From Streptomyces sparsogenes (lineage in GTDB: Bacteria; Actinomycetota; Actinomycetes; Streptomycetales; Streptomycetaceae), in NCBI RefSeq assembly GCF_001704635.1, contig NZ_MAXF01000132.1, positions 1-56,798 of the forward strand: DNA of 56,798 nucleotides, written 5' to 3'. How positions within the stretch are numbered: the first letter of the stretch is position 1; each line of letters begins with the position of its first letter. Shown here one piece after another: positions 44,169-53,195 of the stretch. The notes under the pieces are model-generated. The model was not told the origin of the DNA. It made no database searches and was given only the letters and a program-made list of their open reading frames with translations. A program made the translations under genes and the position numbers.

Positions 44169-45516
44169 CTTGGTACTCCTCGCCCACCTTCTCGGCCAGC
44201 TTCTGCGACTTCTCCAGTGCCGAGTCGACGGACTGCTTTCCGGCGATGGCGGCGCTGATCTCCTGGGCGACCTTGGTCCCGAGGTCGGAGAACTCCGGGA
44301 TGTCGACGAACTGGATGCCGATGGTCGGCCGCGGCTGCACCCCCGGGTCGCGTGGATCGGCACTGGTGATGGAGCGGCGGGTGACCTCGGAGAAGGTGCC
44401 GGCGGCCTTGCGGTACTCCGGGTTGGCGTAGGTGGAGGCCCGTTTGCCCGCGGGCACGTTGGACCAGCCCAGCGTCCGGCCGACCAGCTCCTCGTACTCC
44501 TTGCTGGAGGCCCAGGAGACGAACTTCCACGCGTTGTCGGTGTTGCGGGACGCCTTCTGCACCCCCCACGCCCAGGTGTAGAGCCAGCCGGAGCTCTTGG
44601 TCTTCTCCACCGGCGCCTGGACGTAGCCGATCTTGCCCCGTACGGGGGACTTGGCGCTCTCCAGCGAGCCGGCGGCGGAGGTGGCGTCGTACCACATGGC
44701 GGTCTTGCCCTGGGTGAGGTTGTTGAGGCACTCGGCGAAGCCCGACTGGGCCGCGCCGGACTCGCCGTGCTTCCGCACCAGGTCCACGTAGAAGTTCGTG
44801 GCCTCGGTGAACTCGGGGGAGGTGAGTCGCGCCTTCCAGTCCTTGGTGAACCAGGTGCCGCCGAAGGTGTTGACCACCGTGGTGAGCGGCGCCATCAGCT
44901 CGCCCCAGCCGGGCAGCCCGCGCAGACAGATCCCCCGCATCCCCTTGCGGGCGCCGTCCACCTCGGCCGCGAGTTCGGCGACCTGGCGCCAGGTGGGACG
45001 CTTGGGCATGGTGAGGTGTTTCTCGGCGAAGACGTCCTTGCGGTACATCAGGAAGGACGACTCGCCGTAGAAGGGCTCGGCGTACAGCTTGCCGTCGTCG
45101 GCGGTCAGCGACTCCCGCATCGAGGGCAGGATGTCCTTCTGGTCGAAGGCCCGGTCGTCGGCGACATGGTCGTCCAGCGGCAGCAGCCAGCCGTTCTTGG
45201 CGTAGAAGGGCACCTCGAAGTTGCTGATGGTGGCGACGTCGTACTGCCCGGCCTGGTTGGAGAAGTCCTGGCTGATCTTGTCGCGGACATCGTTCTCGGG
45301 CAGCACCGTGAAGTTGACCCGGATGCCCGTTTCCTTGGTGAAGTGCTTGGCGGTGAGCTTCTGCAGATCCATCATCTGCGGGTTGTTGACCATCAGCACG
45401 TTGATGGTCTTGCCGCCGGAACCACCGCCCCCCATACCGGCGCACCCGGCGAGGAGCGCCCCCGCGGCCAGGGCCACGACCGGTATCCGGGCAGCACGAA
45501 GTGTCAGGGTGGGCAT
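44161..45516 (-). CDS. ABC sugar/polyol-binding lipoprotein
   Basis: A 451-residue extracellular solute-binding lipoprotein of the SBP_bac_1 type. The signal peptide ends in LAAGALLAGCAGM, giving a lipid-anchored Cys at about residue 25. The mature body shows the family pattern (INVLMVNNPQMMDL, IGYVQAPVE). It follows the DeoR gene after 62 bases and precedes the two permeases. The dehydrogenase downstream suggests a polyol ligand such as sorbitol, mannitol or arabinitol. Confidence 0.93.
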   Translation of the reverse strand: MPTLTLRAARIPVVALAAGALLAGCAGMGGGGSGGKTINVLMVNNPQMMDLQKLTAKHFTKETGIRVNFTVLPENDVRDKISQDFSNQAGQYDVATISNFEVPFYAKNGWLLPLDDHVADDRAFDQKDILPSMRESLTADDGKLYAEPFYGESSFLMYRKDVFAEKHLTMPKRPTWRQVAELAAEVDGARKGMRGICLRGLPGWGELMAPLTTVVNTFGGTWFTKDWKARLTSPEFTEATNFYVDLVRKHGESGAAQSGFAECLNNLTQGKTAMWYDATSAAGSLESAKSPVRGKIGYVQAPVEKTKSSGWLYTWAWGVQKASRNTDNAWKFVSWASSKEYEELVGRTLGWSNVPAGKRASTYANPEYRKAAGTFSEVTRRSITSADPRDPGVQPRPTIGIQFVDIPEFSDLGTKVAQEISAAIAGKQSVDSALEKSQKLAEKVGEEYQDD

Positions 45517-45578
45517 CACGGGTCCAATCGGAGGAACAGTCGGGAAACCGGGGTGGAGCGAGAAGGGAAGAGGGGGCC

Positions 45579-46340
45579 TCAGACGCGGATGATCTGCGGG
45601 CCGAGCAGCGAGTAGCGATTGGCCTCGGTCAGCGGGAGCCCGGTGTCCGTCACGATGGTCTCGAAGTCCGACACATCGGCGAACCGGCAGAAGCTGACAG
45701 CCCCGAACTTGTTGTGCACCCCGGAGAACACCTTCCGCCGGGACACCTTGACCACCCGCGCCTTGACCTCGCTGACCGCCGGGTCGGGCGTGGTGAGCCC
45801 GTACTGGCGGGATATGCCGTTGGCGCCGATGAACGCCAGGTCTATGACGAAGCCCGAGAGCATATGGGTGGCCCAGTGGTCGACGGTGGCCATGGTGCCG
45901 CCGCGGACCCGGCCGCCCAGGAGCAGCACGGTGGTGTTCTCTCGGGTGGCCAGGCCGCCGGCGGCCGCCAGCGAGGCGGTGATCACGGTCAGCGGACGGT
46001 CGCGGGGCAGGGCCTCCGCGATCAGCTGGGGGGTGAAGCCCTCGTCGATGAACACCGTCTCGGCGTCGCCGAGCAGCTCGGCGGCGGCCGCGGCGATGCG
46101 GGACTTCTCCGGGACGTGCATGGTGGTGCGGAAGGCGAGGGTGGTCTCGAAGCCGGCGCTCTCCACCGGGTAGGCGCCGCCGTGGGTACGCCGCACCAGT
46201 CCGTGGTCCTCGAGCACCCGCAGGTCGCGCCGCACGGTCTCCTTGGAGACCCCGAGGTCCGCGGCGAGCTTGCCGACGTCCACGGACCCCGCGCGCCGGG
46301 CCGCGTCGAGGATCTCCCGACGGCGTTCCTCCGCGTCCAC
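45579..46340 (-). CDS. DeoR-family repressor (polyol operon)
   Basis: A 253-residue DeoR regulator. The HTH (VGKLAADLGVSKETVRRDL) is followed by the sensing domain (FIDEGFTPQLIA, LLLGGRVRGG, DLAFIGANG). It starts at GTG with GGAGG six bases upstream and heads the polyol transporter operon, so it probably controls its own operon. It is 62 bases from the binding-protein gene. Confidence 0.9.
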   Translation of the reverse strand: MDAEERRREILDAARRAGSVDVGKLAADLGVSKETVRRDLRVLEDHGLVRRTHGGAYPVESAGFETTLAFRTTMHVPEKSRIAAAAAELLGDAETVFIDEGFTPQLIAEALPRDRPLTVITASLAAAGGLATRENTTVLLLGGRVRGGTMATVDHWATHMLSGFVIDLAFIGANGISRQYGLTTPDPAVSEVKARVVKVSRRKVFSGVHNKFGAVSFCRFADVSDFETIVTDTGLPLTEANRYSLLGPQIIRV

Positions 46341-46604
46341 ACCGCACCTCCTGCCTGCTGCTGTCTTGCGTGGCAGTTTTACAAACCCGCAACGGGGAAG
46401 CCAGGGCCGGCACCGGGTGGATCGTGCCCGGATGCGCCCGGAGCGGGGGCGTCGTCGTGCCTGGTCGACGGGGCTGCGACGAGGATCGGCGAAGTACGGG
46501 GATGACCGAATGCGCGCCCGTCGGGCCCGTTCGTCGCCCGTTTCTGTGAAGAGGGCACGAACGGCGCCCGACCGGGCGCGTTCGGAGTCTCTGGAAGACT
46601 GGGG
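46341..46604. other. Intergenic, GH4 end to DeoR start
   Basis: About 264 bases without a gene. Near the DeoR start a TTGCG (46366-46370) and CGCAA (46388-46392) pair resembles the dyad in the other DeoR control region. The distal part holds CGTTCG-type repeats and a 6-bp GCGCCC/GGGCGC stem at 46564-46579. Confidence 0.5.
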
Positions 46605-46619
46605 AAAGCCCGTTCGGGC
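46605..46619 (-). terminator. Candidate GH4 terminator
   Basis: On the minus strand, just after the GH4 stop, GCCC-GAAC-GGGC forms a small hairpin followed by TTTCCCC. It is short but has the shape of an intrinsic terminator. Confidence 0.4.
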
Positions 46620-46624
46620 ATGTG

Positions 46625-47977
46625 CTATGGGGTGGGGAGCGCTCCCGAGGCGTCGAGGATGCGGTCGGCGACGTTGACCGAGTCGACCAGGGGGTGGAGG
46701 GCGAGGGCGCGCAGCGCCTGGGCGCGGGCGGCGGGGCCGCGGCTGGTCGCCGCCGCGATCGTGGCGCGCTCCACGGCCTTGAGCGAGAGCATCAGCCCGA
46801 GCTGGTCCGGCGCCACCGCCCCGGCGGCCAGTGGCCGGGCGCCGCCGGCGTCGACCAGGCAGGGCACCTCCACCACGGCGTCCGCGTCCAGTCCGGGGAC
46901 CGCGGTGCGGTTGCGGACGTTGAGGATCAGCGTGGCGCGCTCGTCGCGGGCGATGGCGCGCATGATGGCCAGCGCGATCCGGTCGTAGCCGCCGCCGTCC
47001 AGGTCGCAGGAGTCGCGCTGCCAGCCGCCGCTGGCCTCCCGGCTCTCGGCCATGTACGTGGCCTCGCGCTCCAGGCGGGTCCGCTCCCACAGCTCCAGCG
47101 CCCCGGTCCCGCCGGACCGCCCCGCCGCCGCGGCCCGCTCGTAGAAGCCGGCCTGCTGGTCGCGGAGGAACTCGCCGCGGGTGGCGGGGGCGCTGCGGAT
47201 GGAGGTCACCGCTTCCCGGTTGAAGTAGTAGTAGTGCAGATACTCGTTGGGCAGGGCGCCCAGCGCCCGCAGCCACCGCGCCCCGAAGAGCTTGCCCTCC
47301 TCGAAGGACTCCAGGGCCGTGGCGTCGTCCAGCAGCTCGGGCAGCCGGTCCCGTCCGTCCACGATCACCCCGCGCAGCCAGCCGAGGTGGTTGAGGCCCA
47401 CGTAGTCGTAAGCGGCCCGGCCCGGGTCGGCACCCAGCGCCCGCGCGGCGCGGCGGCACAGCCCGACCGGGGAGTCGCAGATGCCGATCACCCGGTCGCC
47501 GAGCACCCGCTGCATGGCCTCGGTGACCATCCCGGCCGGGTTGGTGAAGTTGATGACCCAGGCGTCGGGGGCCACGGCGGCGATCCGCTCGGCGATCTCC
47601 AGGGCCACCGGCAGGGTGCGCAGCCCGTACAGCACCCCGCCCGCGCCGACGGTCTCCTGGCCGAGGACGCCCTCGGCCAGCGGTACGCGCTCGTCGCGGG
47701 CCCGGCCCGCCAGGCCGCCGACGCGGATGGCGGAGAAGACGAAGTCGGCGCCGCGCAGCGCCTCGTCGAGGTCGGTGGTGGCCCGCACGGCGGGGGCGGT
47801 GGGGCGCCCCGCGGCCTGCTCGGCCAGCACCGCGCCGATCGCGTCCAGCCGGCCGCGGTCGGTGTCGAACAGGACCAGCTCGGTGCAGCGCCCGGCGTCG
47901 TCCCCGGTGTCCTCCAGCAGGGCCCGGTACACCAGCGGCATACGGAATCCGCCGCCGCCCAGCACAGTCAGCCTCAT
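46625..47977 (-). CDS. GH4-family NAD-dependent glycosidase
   Basis: A 450-residue GH4 enzyme. These enzymes need NAD and a divalent metal and cleave by oxidation at C3 followed by elimination. The N-terminal Rossmann fold (LTVLGGGGFRMPLV), the metal-binding Cys motif CDSPVG (about residue 170) and the His in YVGLNHLGW are present. In GH4, CDxP resembles the 6-phospho-alpha-glucosidase group, although here the third residue is Ser. It overlaps the upstream DeoR gene (ATGA) and is divergent from a PfkB-ABC set. No PTS genes are nearby, so the source of a phosphorylated substrate is unclear. Confidence 0.92.
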   Translation of the reverse strand: MRLTVLGGGGFRMPLVYRALLEDTGDDAGRCTELVLFDTDRGRLDAIGAVLAEQAAGRPTAPAVRATTDLDEALRGADFVFSAIRVGGLAGRARDERVPLAEGVLGQETVGAGGVLYGLRTLPVALEIAERIAAVAPDAWVINFTNPAGMVTEAMQRVLGDRVIGICDSPVGLCRRAARALGADPGRAAYDYVGLNHLGWLRGVIVDGRDRLPELLDDATALESFEEGKLFGARWLRALGALPNEYLHYYYFNREAVTSIRSAPATRGEFLRDQQAGFYERAAAAGRSGGTGALELWERTRLEREATYMAESREASGGWQRDSCDLDGGGYDRIALAIMRAIARDERATLILNVRNRTAVPGLDADAVVEVPCLVDAGGARPLAAGAVAPDQLGLMLSLKAVERATIAAATSRGPAARAQALRALALHPLVDSVNVADRILDASGALPTP

Positions 47978-48735
47978 ACGGTCACTACCTCCACACCGGC
48001 CTCGCGGAACACCTCGAGGGTCGCCGGGTCTGATGTCTTGTTGGTGATCAGGGTGTCGATCTGCTGCGGCCCGCAGATCCGGGCCAGCCCGGTGTCGCCG
48101 GGGAACTTCCGGGCGGTGACCAGCAGCACCACCTCGCGGGTCGAGGCGAGCATGGCGCGCTTGACCGGCACCTCCACATGCGTGCTGTCCAGCACGCTCC
48201 CGTCGGGCAGCACCCCGCTGGCGCCGAGGAAGAGCCGGCCGACGTGCAGCTGGCGGATGTTGGACTCGGTGAGGAAGCCGACCATGGACCGGTAGTTGCT
48301 GCGCACCTGCCCGCCCAGCAGGATCAAGGTCACCTCGGGGTCGTCGCGCAGCTCCTCGTAGACGGCGAGATTGCTGGTGACGACGGTGACCGGGCGGCCC
48401 CGCAGCAGCTTGGCGAGCTGGAGCGTGGTGGTGCCGATGTCCAGCAGCACCACGTCCCCGTCGGCGACCAGCCGGGCGGCCCGGCGGGCGACGGCCGTCT
48501 TGTCGGCGAGGTCGTCCACCTCCACCTCGCTGAAGGGCCGCTCGTCGTCCGGGCGCGAGGTGGCCACCGCGCCCCCGTAGACCCGGGTGAGCCGGCCGGC
48601 GCGGCCCAGCTCGGTCAGGTCCCGGCGGGCGGTGGCCTCGCTGACCCCGAGCCTCTTGGCGATCTCCCCGATGGGCAGCACGCCCTCCTCGCCGAGGATG
48701 CTCAGCAGCTTCTCGTGCCGGGTCTCTCGCAACAT
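47974..48735 (-). CDS. DeoR-family repressor (GH4 locus)
   Basis: A 253-residue DeoR regulator with HTH (IGEIAKRLGVSEATARRDL) and sensing domain (DIGTTTLQLAKLL, LFLGASGV). It is the first gene of the minus-strand pair with GH4, with its ATG at 48735, and is divergent from PfkB. The intergenic inverted repeats are likely its operators. The stop overlaps the GH4 start. Confidence 0.9.
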   Translation of the reverse strand: MLRETRHEKLLSILGEEGVLPIGEIAKRLGVSEATARRDLTELGRAGRLTRVYGGAVATSRPDDERPFSEVEVDDLADKTAVARRAARLVADGDVVLLDIGTTTLQLAKLLRGRPVTVVTSNLAVYEELRDDPEVTLILLGGQVRSNYRSMVGFLTESNIRQLHVGRLFLGASGVLPDGSVLDSTHVEVPVKRAMLASTREVVLLVTARKFPGDTGLARICGPQQIDTLITNKTSDPATLEVFREAGVEVVTV

Positions 48736-48753
48736 GGCGGCAAACCTACTCCA

Positions 48754-48825
48754 CGTGAGCGGGTTTGCGCGAGTGTGACCGACCTCTTGCAATCGGCGCC
48801 CGGGCCATGCAAGGTTTCGCTCACG
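48754..48825. promoter_or_regulatory. Nested inverted repeats, DeoR/PfkB region
   Basis: CGTGAGCG (48754-48761) matches CGCTCACG (48818-48825), and CTTGCA (48786-48791) matches TGCAAG (48808-48813). Together they fill the 146-base divergent region and are candidate DeoR operators or looping sites. Confidence 0.5.
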
Positions 48826-48826
48826 C

Positions 48827-48854
48827 AGATCGACCTGAACAGATCGACATGAAC
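48827..48854 (+). repeat. 14-bp tandem duplication
   Basis: AGATCGACCTGAAC at 48827-48840 is repeated as AGATCGACATGAAC at 48841-48854, just ahead of the PfkB gene. The second copy contains an in-frame ATG that could be an alternative start. Confidence 0.8.
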
Positions 48855-48881
48855 AGCACGAAGCACAGGAAGGGCGCGCCG

Positions 48882-49979
48882 GTGAGCACTGCCGGAACCG
48901 CAGATTCCATAGACCCGCTGGCCGCCCTGCGAGCCCCCGGAGACCCCCAGCACGACGTCTATCTCACCGGCACGGTGTTCCTCGACATCATCTTCACCGG
49001 CCTCGACCACGCCCCCGTGCGCGGCACCGAGACCTGGGCCCGCGGCATGGGCTCGAGCCCCGGCGGCATCGCCAACATGGCCACCGCCCTCGCCCGCCTG
49101 GGCCTCCACACCACCCTCGCCGCGGCCTTCGGCGCCGACGTGTACGGCGACTACTGCTGGGAGTCCCTGGCCACCGGCGAGGGCGTCGACCTCAGCCACT
49201 CCCGGCGCCTGCCCGGCTGGCACTCACCGGTCACCGTCTCCATGGCCTACGACGGCGAGCGCACCATGGTGACCCACGAGCACCCGGCCCCGCCGCCCGC
49301 CGGCCCCGCCGCCCCGCCGCCCGCCCGCGCCTGCGTGGCCTCCTTCGAGCCGGGCCGGCAGGACGACTGGGTGCGCCGGGCCCACACGCAGGGCAGCCAC
49401 GTCTTCGCCGACGTCGGCTGGGACGACTCCGGCCGCTGGGACCTCGCCGCGCTGCCCGACCTCGCCCACGCCCACGCCTTCCTGCCCAACGCGGCCGAGG
49501 CCCAGCGCTACACCCGCACCGACACCCCCGAGCAGGCCGTGCGCGCGCTGGCCGACCTGGTGCCCATCGCGGTGGTCACCAAGGGCGCCGAGGGCGCCGT
49601 GGCCATCGACTCGCTCACCGGGGAGAGCGCCGAGGTGCCCGGGCTGCACGTGGCCGCCCTCGACCCGACCGGAGCCGGGGACGTCTTCGTCGCGGGCTTC
49701 ATGACCGGCACCCTCGCGGGCTGGCCGCTCGCCGACCGGCTGGCCTTCGCCAACCTCACCGCCGCCCTCTCGGTCCAGCACTTCGGCGGCTCGCTGGCCG
49801 CCCCCGGCTGGGCGGAGGTGGCGGCCTGGTGGGCGCTGACCGCGCGACAGGCCGAGGACGGCGCGGACTGCGGCGAACTCGTACGCCGCTACCGGTTCCT
49901 GGACGAGCTGATTCCGGCCGGGGTGCGCGAGTGGCCGCGCCTGCGGGCGCTGCCCACCATCGGCTTCCGGGGCGTGTGA
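48882..49979 (+). CDS. PfkB-family sugar kinase
   Basis: A 365-residue ribokinase-type (PfkB) kinase. The N-terminal glycine motif SSPGGIANMATALARLG and the C-terminal DPTGAGDVFVAGF motif, with the catalytic Asp of GAGD, are present, so the enzyme should be active. It probably phosphorylates a sugar or nucleoside-like substrate delivered by the following ABC importer. GTG at 48882 is chosen because AGGAAGG precedes it; an ATG 11 codons upstream is possible. It precedes the ABC binding-protein gene by 41 bases. Confidence 0.92.
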   Translation: MSTAGTADSIDPLAALRAPGDPQHDVYLTGTVFLDIIFTGLDHAPVRGTETWARGMGSSPGGIANMATALARLGLHTTLAAAFGADVYGDYCWESLATGEGVDLSHSRRLPGWHSPVTVSMAYDGERTMVTHEHPAPPPAGPAAPPPARACVASFEPGRQDDWVRRAHTQGSHVFADVGWDDSGRWDLAALPDLAHAHAFLPNAAEAQRYTRTDTPEQAVRALADLVPIAVVTKGAEGAVAIDSLTGESAEVPGLHVAALDPTGAGDVFVAGFMTGTLAGWPLADRLAFANLTAALSVQHFGGSLAAPGWAEVAAWWALTARQAEDGADCGELVRRYRFLDELIPAGVREWPRLRALPTIGFRGV

Positions 49980-50020
49980 CGATGCCCGCGAGTCCACCGA
50001 TACGCCTGAAGGAGACCTTG

Positions 50021-51454
50021 ATGGGACGTCCCCGTACCGGCTCGCGCGGCATACGCCGCCGAGCCGTGCCCGCCCTGCTCGCCGCCGGGCTCGCCCTGCT
50101 GGCCACGGCCTGTGTGCCCGGCACCGACGGCTCGATGGCCTACGGCCCCGGCGGCGGCCCCGCCACCGCCGTACCGGACCCGGCCAAGGCGGGGAAGGTC
50201 ACCCTCACGGTCTGGGACCAGGAGATCCGGGGCGGCACCAACGGGGAACTGGAGCAGCTCAACAAGGAGTTCCACCGCAAGTACCCCAATGTGACCATCA
50301 AGCGGGTGGCGCGCAGCTTCAACGACCTCAAGACCACCCTGAAGCTCGCCGTCTCCGGCAACAACCCGCCCGATGTCATCCAGGCCAACCAGGGCTACCC
50401 GGACATGGTGTCCTTCGTCCGGGCCGGGCTGCTCGCCCCGCTCGACGACTACGCCGGCATCTACGCCTGGAACACCCGCTACCCCAACACCCTGCTCAAC
50501 CTCAACCGGGTCTCCGCCGACGGCACCGACTTCGGCACCGGCCGGCTGTACGGCATATCCCAGACCGGTGAGTACATCGGCCTCTACTACAACAAGGACG
50601 TGCTGGCGAAGGCCGGGGTCCAGCCGCCCAGGACCTGGGGCGAGTTCACCGAGAGCCTCGCCCGCCTCAAGGACCGCGGCCAGCAGCCCATCCAGTTCGG
50701 AAACCTCGACAAGTACCCGGCCATCCACACCTTCGGCGTGCTGCAGGACCAGCTCGCCGGCGCCGAGGCCCGCGACACCGTCCTCGGCCGCGGCCCGGGC
50801 TTCGACACCGCCGCCACCAAGGACGCGGCGGCCACCCTCGCCGACTGGACCAAGCGCGGCTACCTCCCCAAGGGCGCCAACGGACTCGGCTACGACGACG
50901 CCGCCAAGAAGTTCTCCTCCGGCGACGGCGGCTATCTGCTGACCGGCACCTGGCAGCTGGCCGACCTGAAGAAGGCCATGGGCGACAAGCTCGGCATGAT
51001 GACGCCACCCCCGGCCTCGGCCGGCGCCGCCCCCGTCACCACCGGCGGCCAGGGCCTCGCCTGGTCCATCACCTCCCGCTCCAAGCACCCCGAAGTCGCC
51101 GCCGCCTACCTCGACTTCATCACCGACGAACACGCCGCCGACGTCATGACCGCCCACGGCGTGCTGCCCGCGGTGCCCGGAGCGGCCGCCGAGCGGGTCA
51201 AGCCGGACACCGTGGACGGCCAGATGATCGCCGGATGGAAGCGGCTGAGCGCCGCCGACGGGCTGGTCCCCTACCTCGACTACTCCACCCCCACCTTCTT
51301 CGACACCATCACCGCCGGGCTCCAGGGCGTCATCAGCGGCAAGACCTCGCCCGAGGCGTTCGCCGCCACCCTGCAGAAGGACTACGGCGCCTTCATGAGG
51401 AAACAGCGCGAGCGCCACGCGGCGGCCACCCCCTCCCCGGCGGAGCCCCGATGA
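50021..51454 (+). CDS. ABC sugar-binding lipoprotein (GH4 locus)
   Basis: A 477-residue SBP_bac_1-type lipoprotein. The signal peptide has a twin-arginine-like start (RGIRRRAVPALL) and a lipobox ending LLATACVPG, with Cys at about residue 28. The mature part carries TVWDQEIRGGTNGELEQ and the typical NNPPDVIQANQ segment. It starts at ATG after GAAGGAG and is followed directly by two permeases that overlap by 4 bases. The bound sugar is probably an oligosaccharide or glycoside handled by GH4. Confidence 0.93.
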   Translation: MGRPRTGSRGIRRRAVPALLAAGLALLATACVPGTDGSMAYGPGGGPATAVPDPAKAGKVTLTVWDQEIRGGTNGELEQLNKEFHRKYPNVTIKRVARSFNDLKTTLKLAVSGNNPPDVIQANQGYPDMVSFVRAGLLAPLDDYAGIYAWNTRYPNTLLNLNRVSADGTDFGTGRLYGISQTGEYIGLYYNKDVLAKAGVQPPRTWGEFTESLARLKDRGQQPIQFGNLDKYPAIHTFGVLQDQLAGAEARDTVLGRGPGFDTAATKDAAATLADWTKRGYLPKGANGLGYDDAAKKFSSGDGGYLLTGTWQLADLKKAMGDKLGMMTPPPASAGAAPVTTGGQGLAWSITSRSKHPEVAAAYLDFITDEHAADVMTAHGVLPAVPGAAAERVKPDTVDGQMIAGWKRLSAADGLVPYLDYSTPTFFDTITAGLQGVISGKTSPEAFAATLQKDYGAFMRKQRERHAAATPSPAEPR

Positions 51455-52359
51455 AGCGCCTCCTGAACACCGCGGGAGGGCGCCGGCGGGCGCCGGGCGA
51501 GCCGCGCGCCATCGGCTACCTCTACATCCTGCCCGCCCTCCTGCTGTACGCCGCCTTCCTGCTGTACCCCTTCGGGCAGGCGGTCTGGCTGTCGTTCGTG
51601 CACTGGGACGGCCTGACCGTCGCCACCTCCGCGGGCTTCGACAACTACCGCGACCTGTTCACCGACCCCGCGCTGCGCGCCCCCTTCGCCCACGCGCTGC
51701 TGCTCCTCGTCTTCTACTCGGCCCTGCCGGTGGCCATCGGCCTGCTGCTGGCCGCCGCGCTGTCCCGCGCCCGGGTCCGCGGCATGACCTTCTTCCGCAC
51801 GGTCCTCTTCCTGCCGCAGGTCCTCGCGCTGGTCGTGGTCGGCGTCGCCTGGCGCTCGATCCTCGCCCCGGACGGGCTGCTCAACGACGTGCTCCGCGCG
51901 GTCGGCCTCGGCTCGCTCGCCCGCCCCTGGCTCGGCGACTACGACTGGGCCCTGCCCGCCGTCGGCGTGGTCGGCACCTGGGTCGGCACCGGGCTGTGCA
52001 TGGTCCTCTTCCTGGCGGGCGCCCAGCGCATCCCGCGCGAGCTGTACGAGGCCGCCCGGATGGACGGCGCCGGGCCGGTGCGGGAGTTCTTCTCCGTCAC
52101 CCTGCCCGGACTGCGGCCGCAGATCGCCGTCGCGCTGACCCTCACCATCGTGGCGGGGCTGCGCAACTTCGACCTCATCTACATCACCACCAGCGGCGGC
52201 CCCGGAAACACCACGTCCGTGCCCGCCTACGAGGTCTATCACCGGGCCTTCGAGACCAACCAGGTCGGCTCGGCGGCCGCCGTGGGGGTGGCCCTCACCG
52301 TCCTGATCTTCGTCCTGACCGTCACGGTCTCCCGGCTCGTGGAAGGGCGGCGGTCATGA
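51451..52359 (+). CDS. ABC sugar permease 1 (MalF-like)
   Basis: A 302-residue CUT1-type permease with six helices and the EAA motif (RIPRELYEAARMDGAGPV). The ATG overlaps the binding-protein stop (ATGA) and the stop overlaps the next start. Confidence 0.93.
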   Translation: MKRLLNTAGGRRRAPGEPRAIGYLYILPALLLYAAFLLYPFGQAVWLSFVHWDGLTVATSAGFDNYRDLFTDPALRAPFAHALLLLVFYSALPVAIGLLLAAALSRARVRGMTFFRTVLFLPQVLALVVVGVAWRSILAPDGLLNDVLRAVGLGSLARPWLGDYDWALPAVGVVGTWVGTGLCMVLFLAGAQRIPRELYEAARMDGAGPVREFFSVTLPGLRPQIAVALTLTIVAGLRNFDLIYITTSGGPGNTTSVPAYEVYHRAFETNQVGSAAAVGVALTVLIFVLTVTVSRLVEGRRS

Positions 52360-53180
52360 CCACACGCCTCGAACGCACTGTCACCTACGGCATCCTCGCC
52401 CTCTTCTCCGTCATCGCGCTCACCCCGGTCATCGGCATCCTCTCCACCGCCTTCGGCTCGCAGAACTCCCTGCACACCGGCTTCTCGCTGCCCGAGGGCG
52501 GACTCCACTGGAGCAACTTCGCCGACGCCTGGAACCGCGGCCACTTCGGCACCTACCTCGGCAACTCGGTCCTGGTGACCGCGGCCGTGGTGGCGGCCAC
52601 CACCGTGCTGGCCGTCCTGGCCGCGTACGCCTTCGGGGTGATGCGCTTCCCCGGCTCCACGGTGCTGTTCTACCTGTTCGTGATCGGCCTGACGCTGCCC
52701 CAGGAGGCGCTGGTCGTACCGCTCTACTTCGACCTGCGGTACGCCGAGCTCACCGACACCTACTGGGCGCTGATCCTGCCGCAGACCGCGCAGTCCCTCG
52801 CCTTCGGCGTCTTCTGGATGCGGACCTACTTCCGGGGCAGCGCCCGGGCGGTGATCGAGGCGGCCCGGATCGACGGCGCGAACAGCTGGACCACGCTGTG
52901 GCGGGTCCTGGTCCCCATGGGCCGCCCGGCCATCTCCACCATGGTCGTCATCACCTTCATGTGGACCTGGAACGAGTTCCTGATGGCGCTGGTCATGGTC
53001 AGCGGCGAGGCGCACCGCACGGTCCCGCTGGGACTCGCCTTCTTCCAGGGGCAGCACAGCTCCGACGCGGCGCTGCTCGCGGCGGCCTCGGTGCTCATCG
53101 CGCTCCCGGTGGTCGTGGTCTATGTGGCCCTCCAGCGCCGCTTCATCGAGGGCATGCTCGGCGGCGCGGTCAAGGAGTAG
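52356..53180 (+). CDS. ABC sugar permease 2 (MalG-like)
   Basis: A 274-residue CUT1-type permease, partner of the previous one, with the EAA motif (SARAVIEAARIDGANSWTTL) and the final AVKE tail typical of MalG-type proteins. It ends the plus-strand GH4-locus operon, 15 bases before the convergent DUF72 gene, with no clear terminator between. Confidence 0.92.
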   Translation: MTTRLERTVTYGILALFSVIALTPVIGILSTAFGSQNSLHTGFSLPEGGLHWSNFADAWNRGHFGTYLGNSVLVTAAVVAATTVLAVLAAYAFGVMRFPGSTVLFYLFVIGLTLPQEALVVPLYFDLRYAELTDTYWALILPQTAQSLAFGVFWMRTYFRGSARAVIEAARIDGANSWTTLWRVLVPMGRPAISTMVVITFMWTWNEFLMALVMVSGEAHRTVPLGLAFFQGQHSSDAALLAAASVLIALPVVVVYVALQRRFIEGMLGGAVKE

Positions 53181-53195
53181 GGGTGGCGCGGAGGG

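Noticed and set aside
46564..46579. GCGCCC-GACC-GGGCGC hairpin as a second terminator after GH4
   Set aside because: A 6-bp GC stem without any T-run in a GC-rich gap; weaker than the hairpin right after the stop, so I kept only that one.
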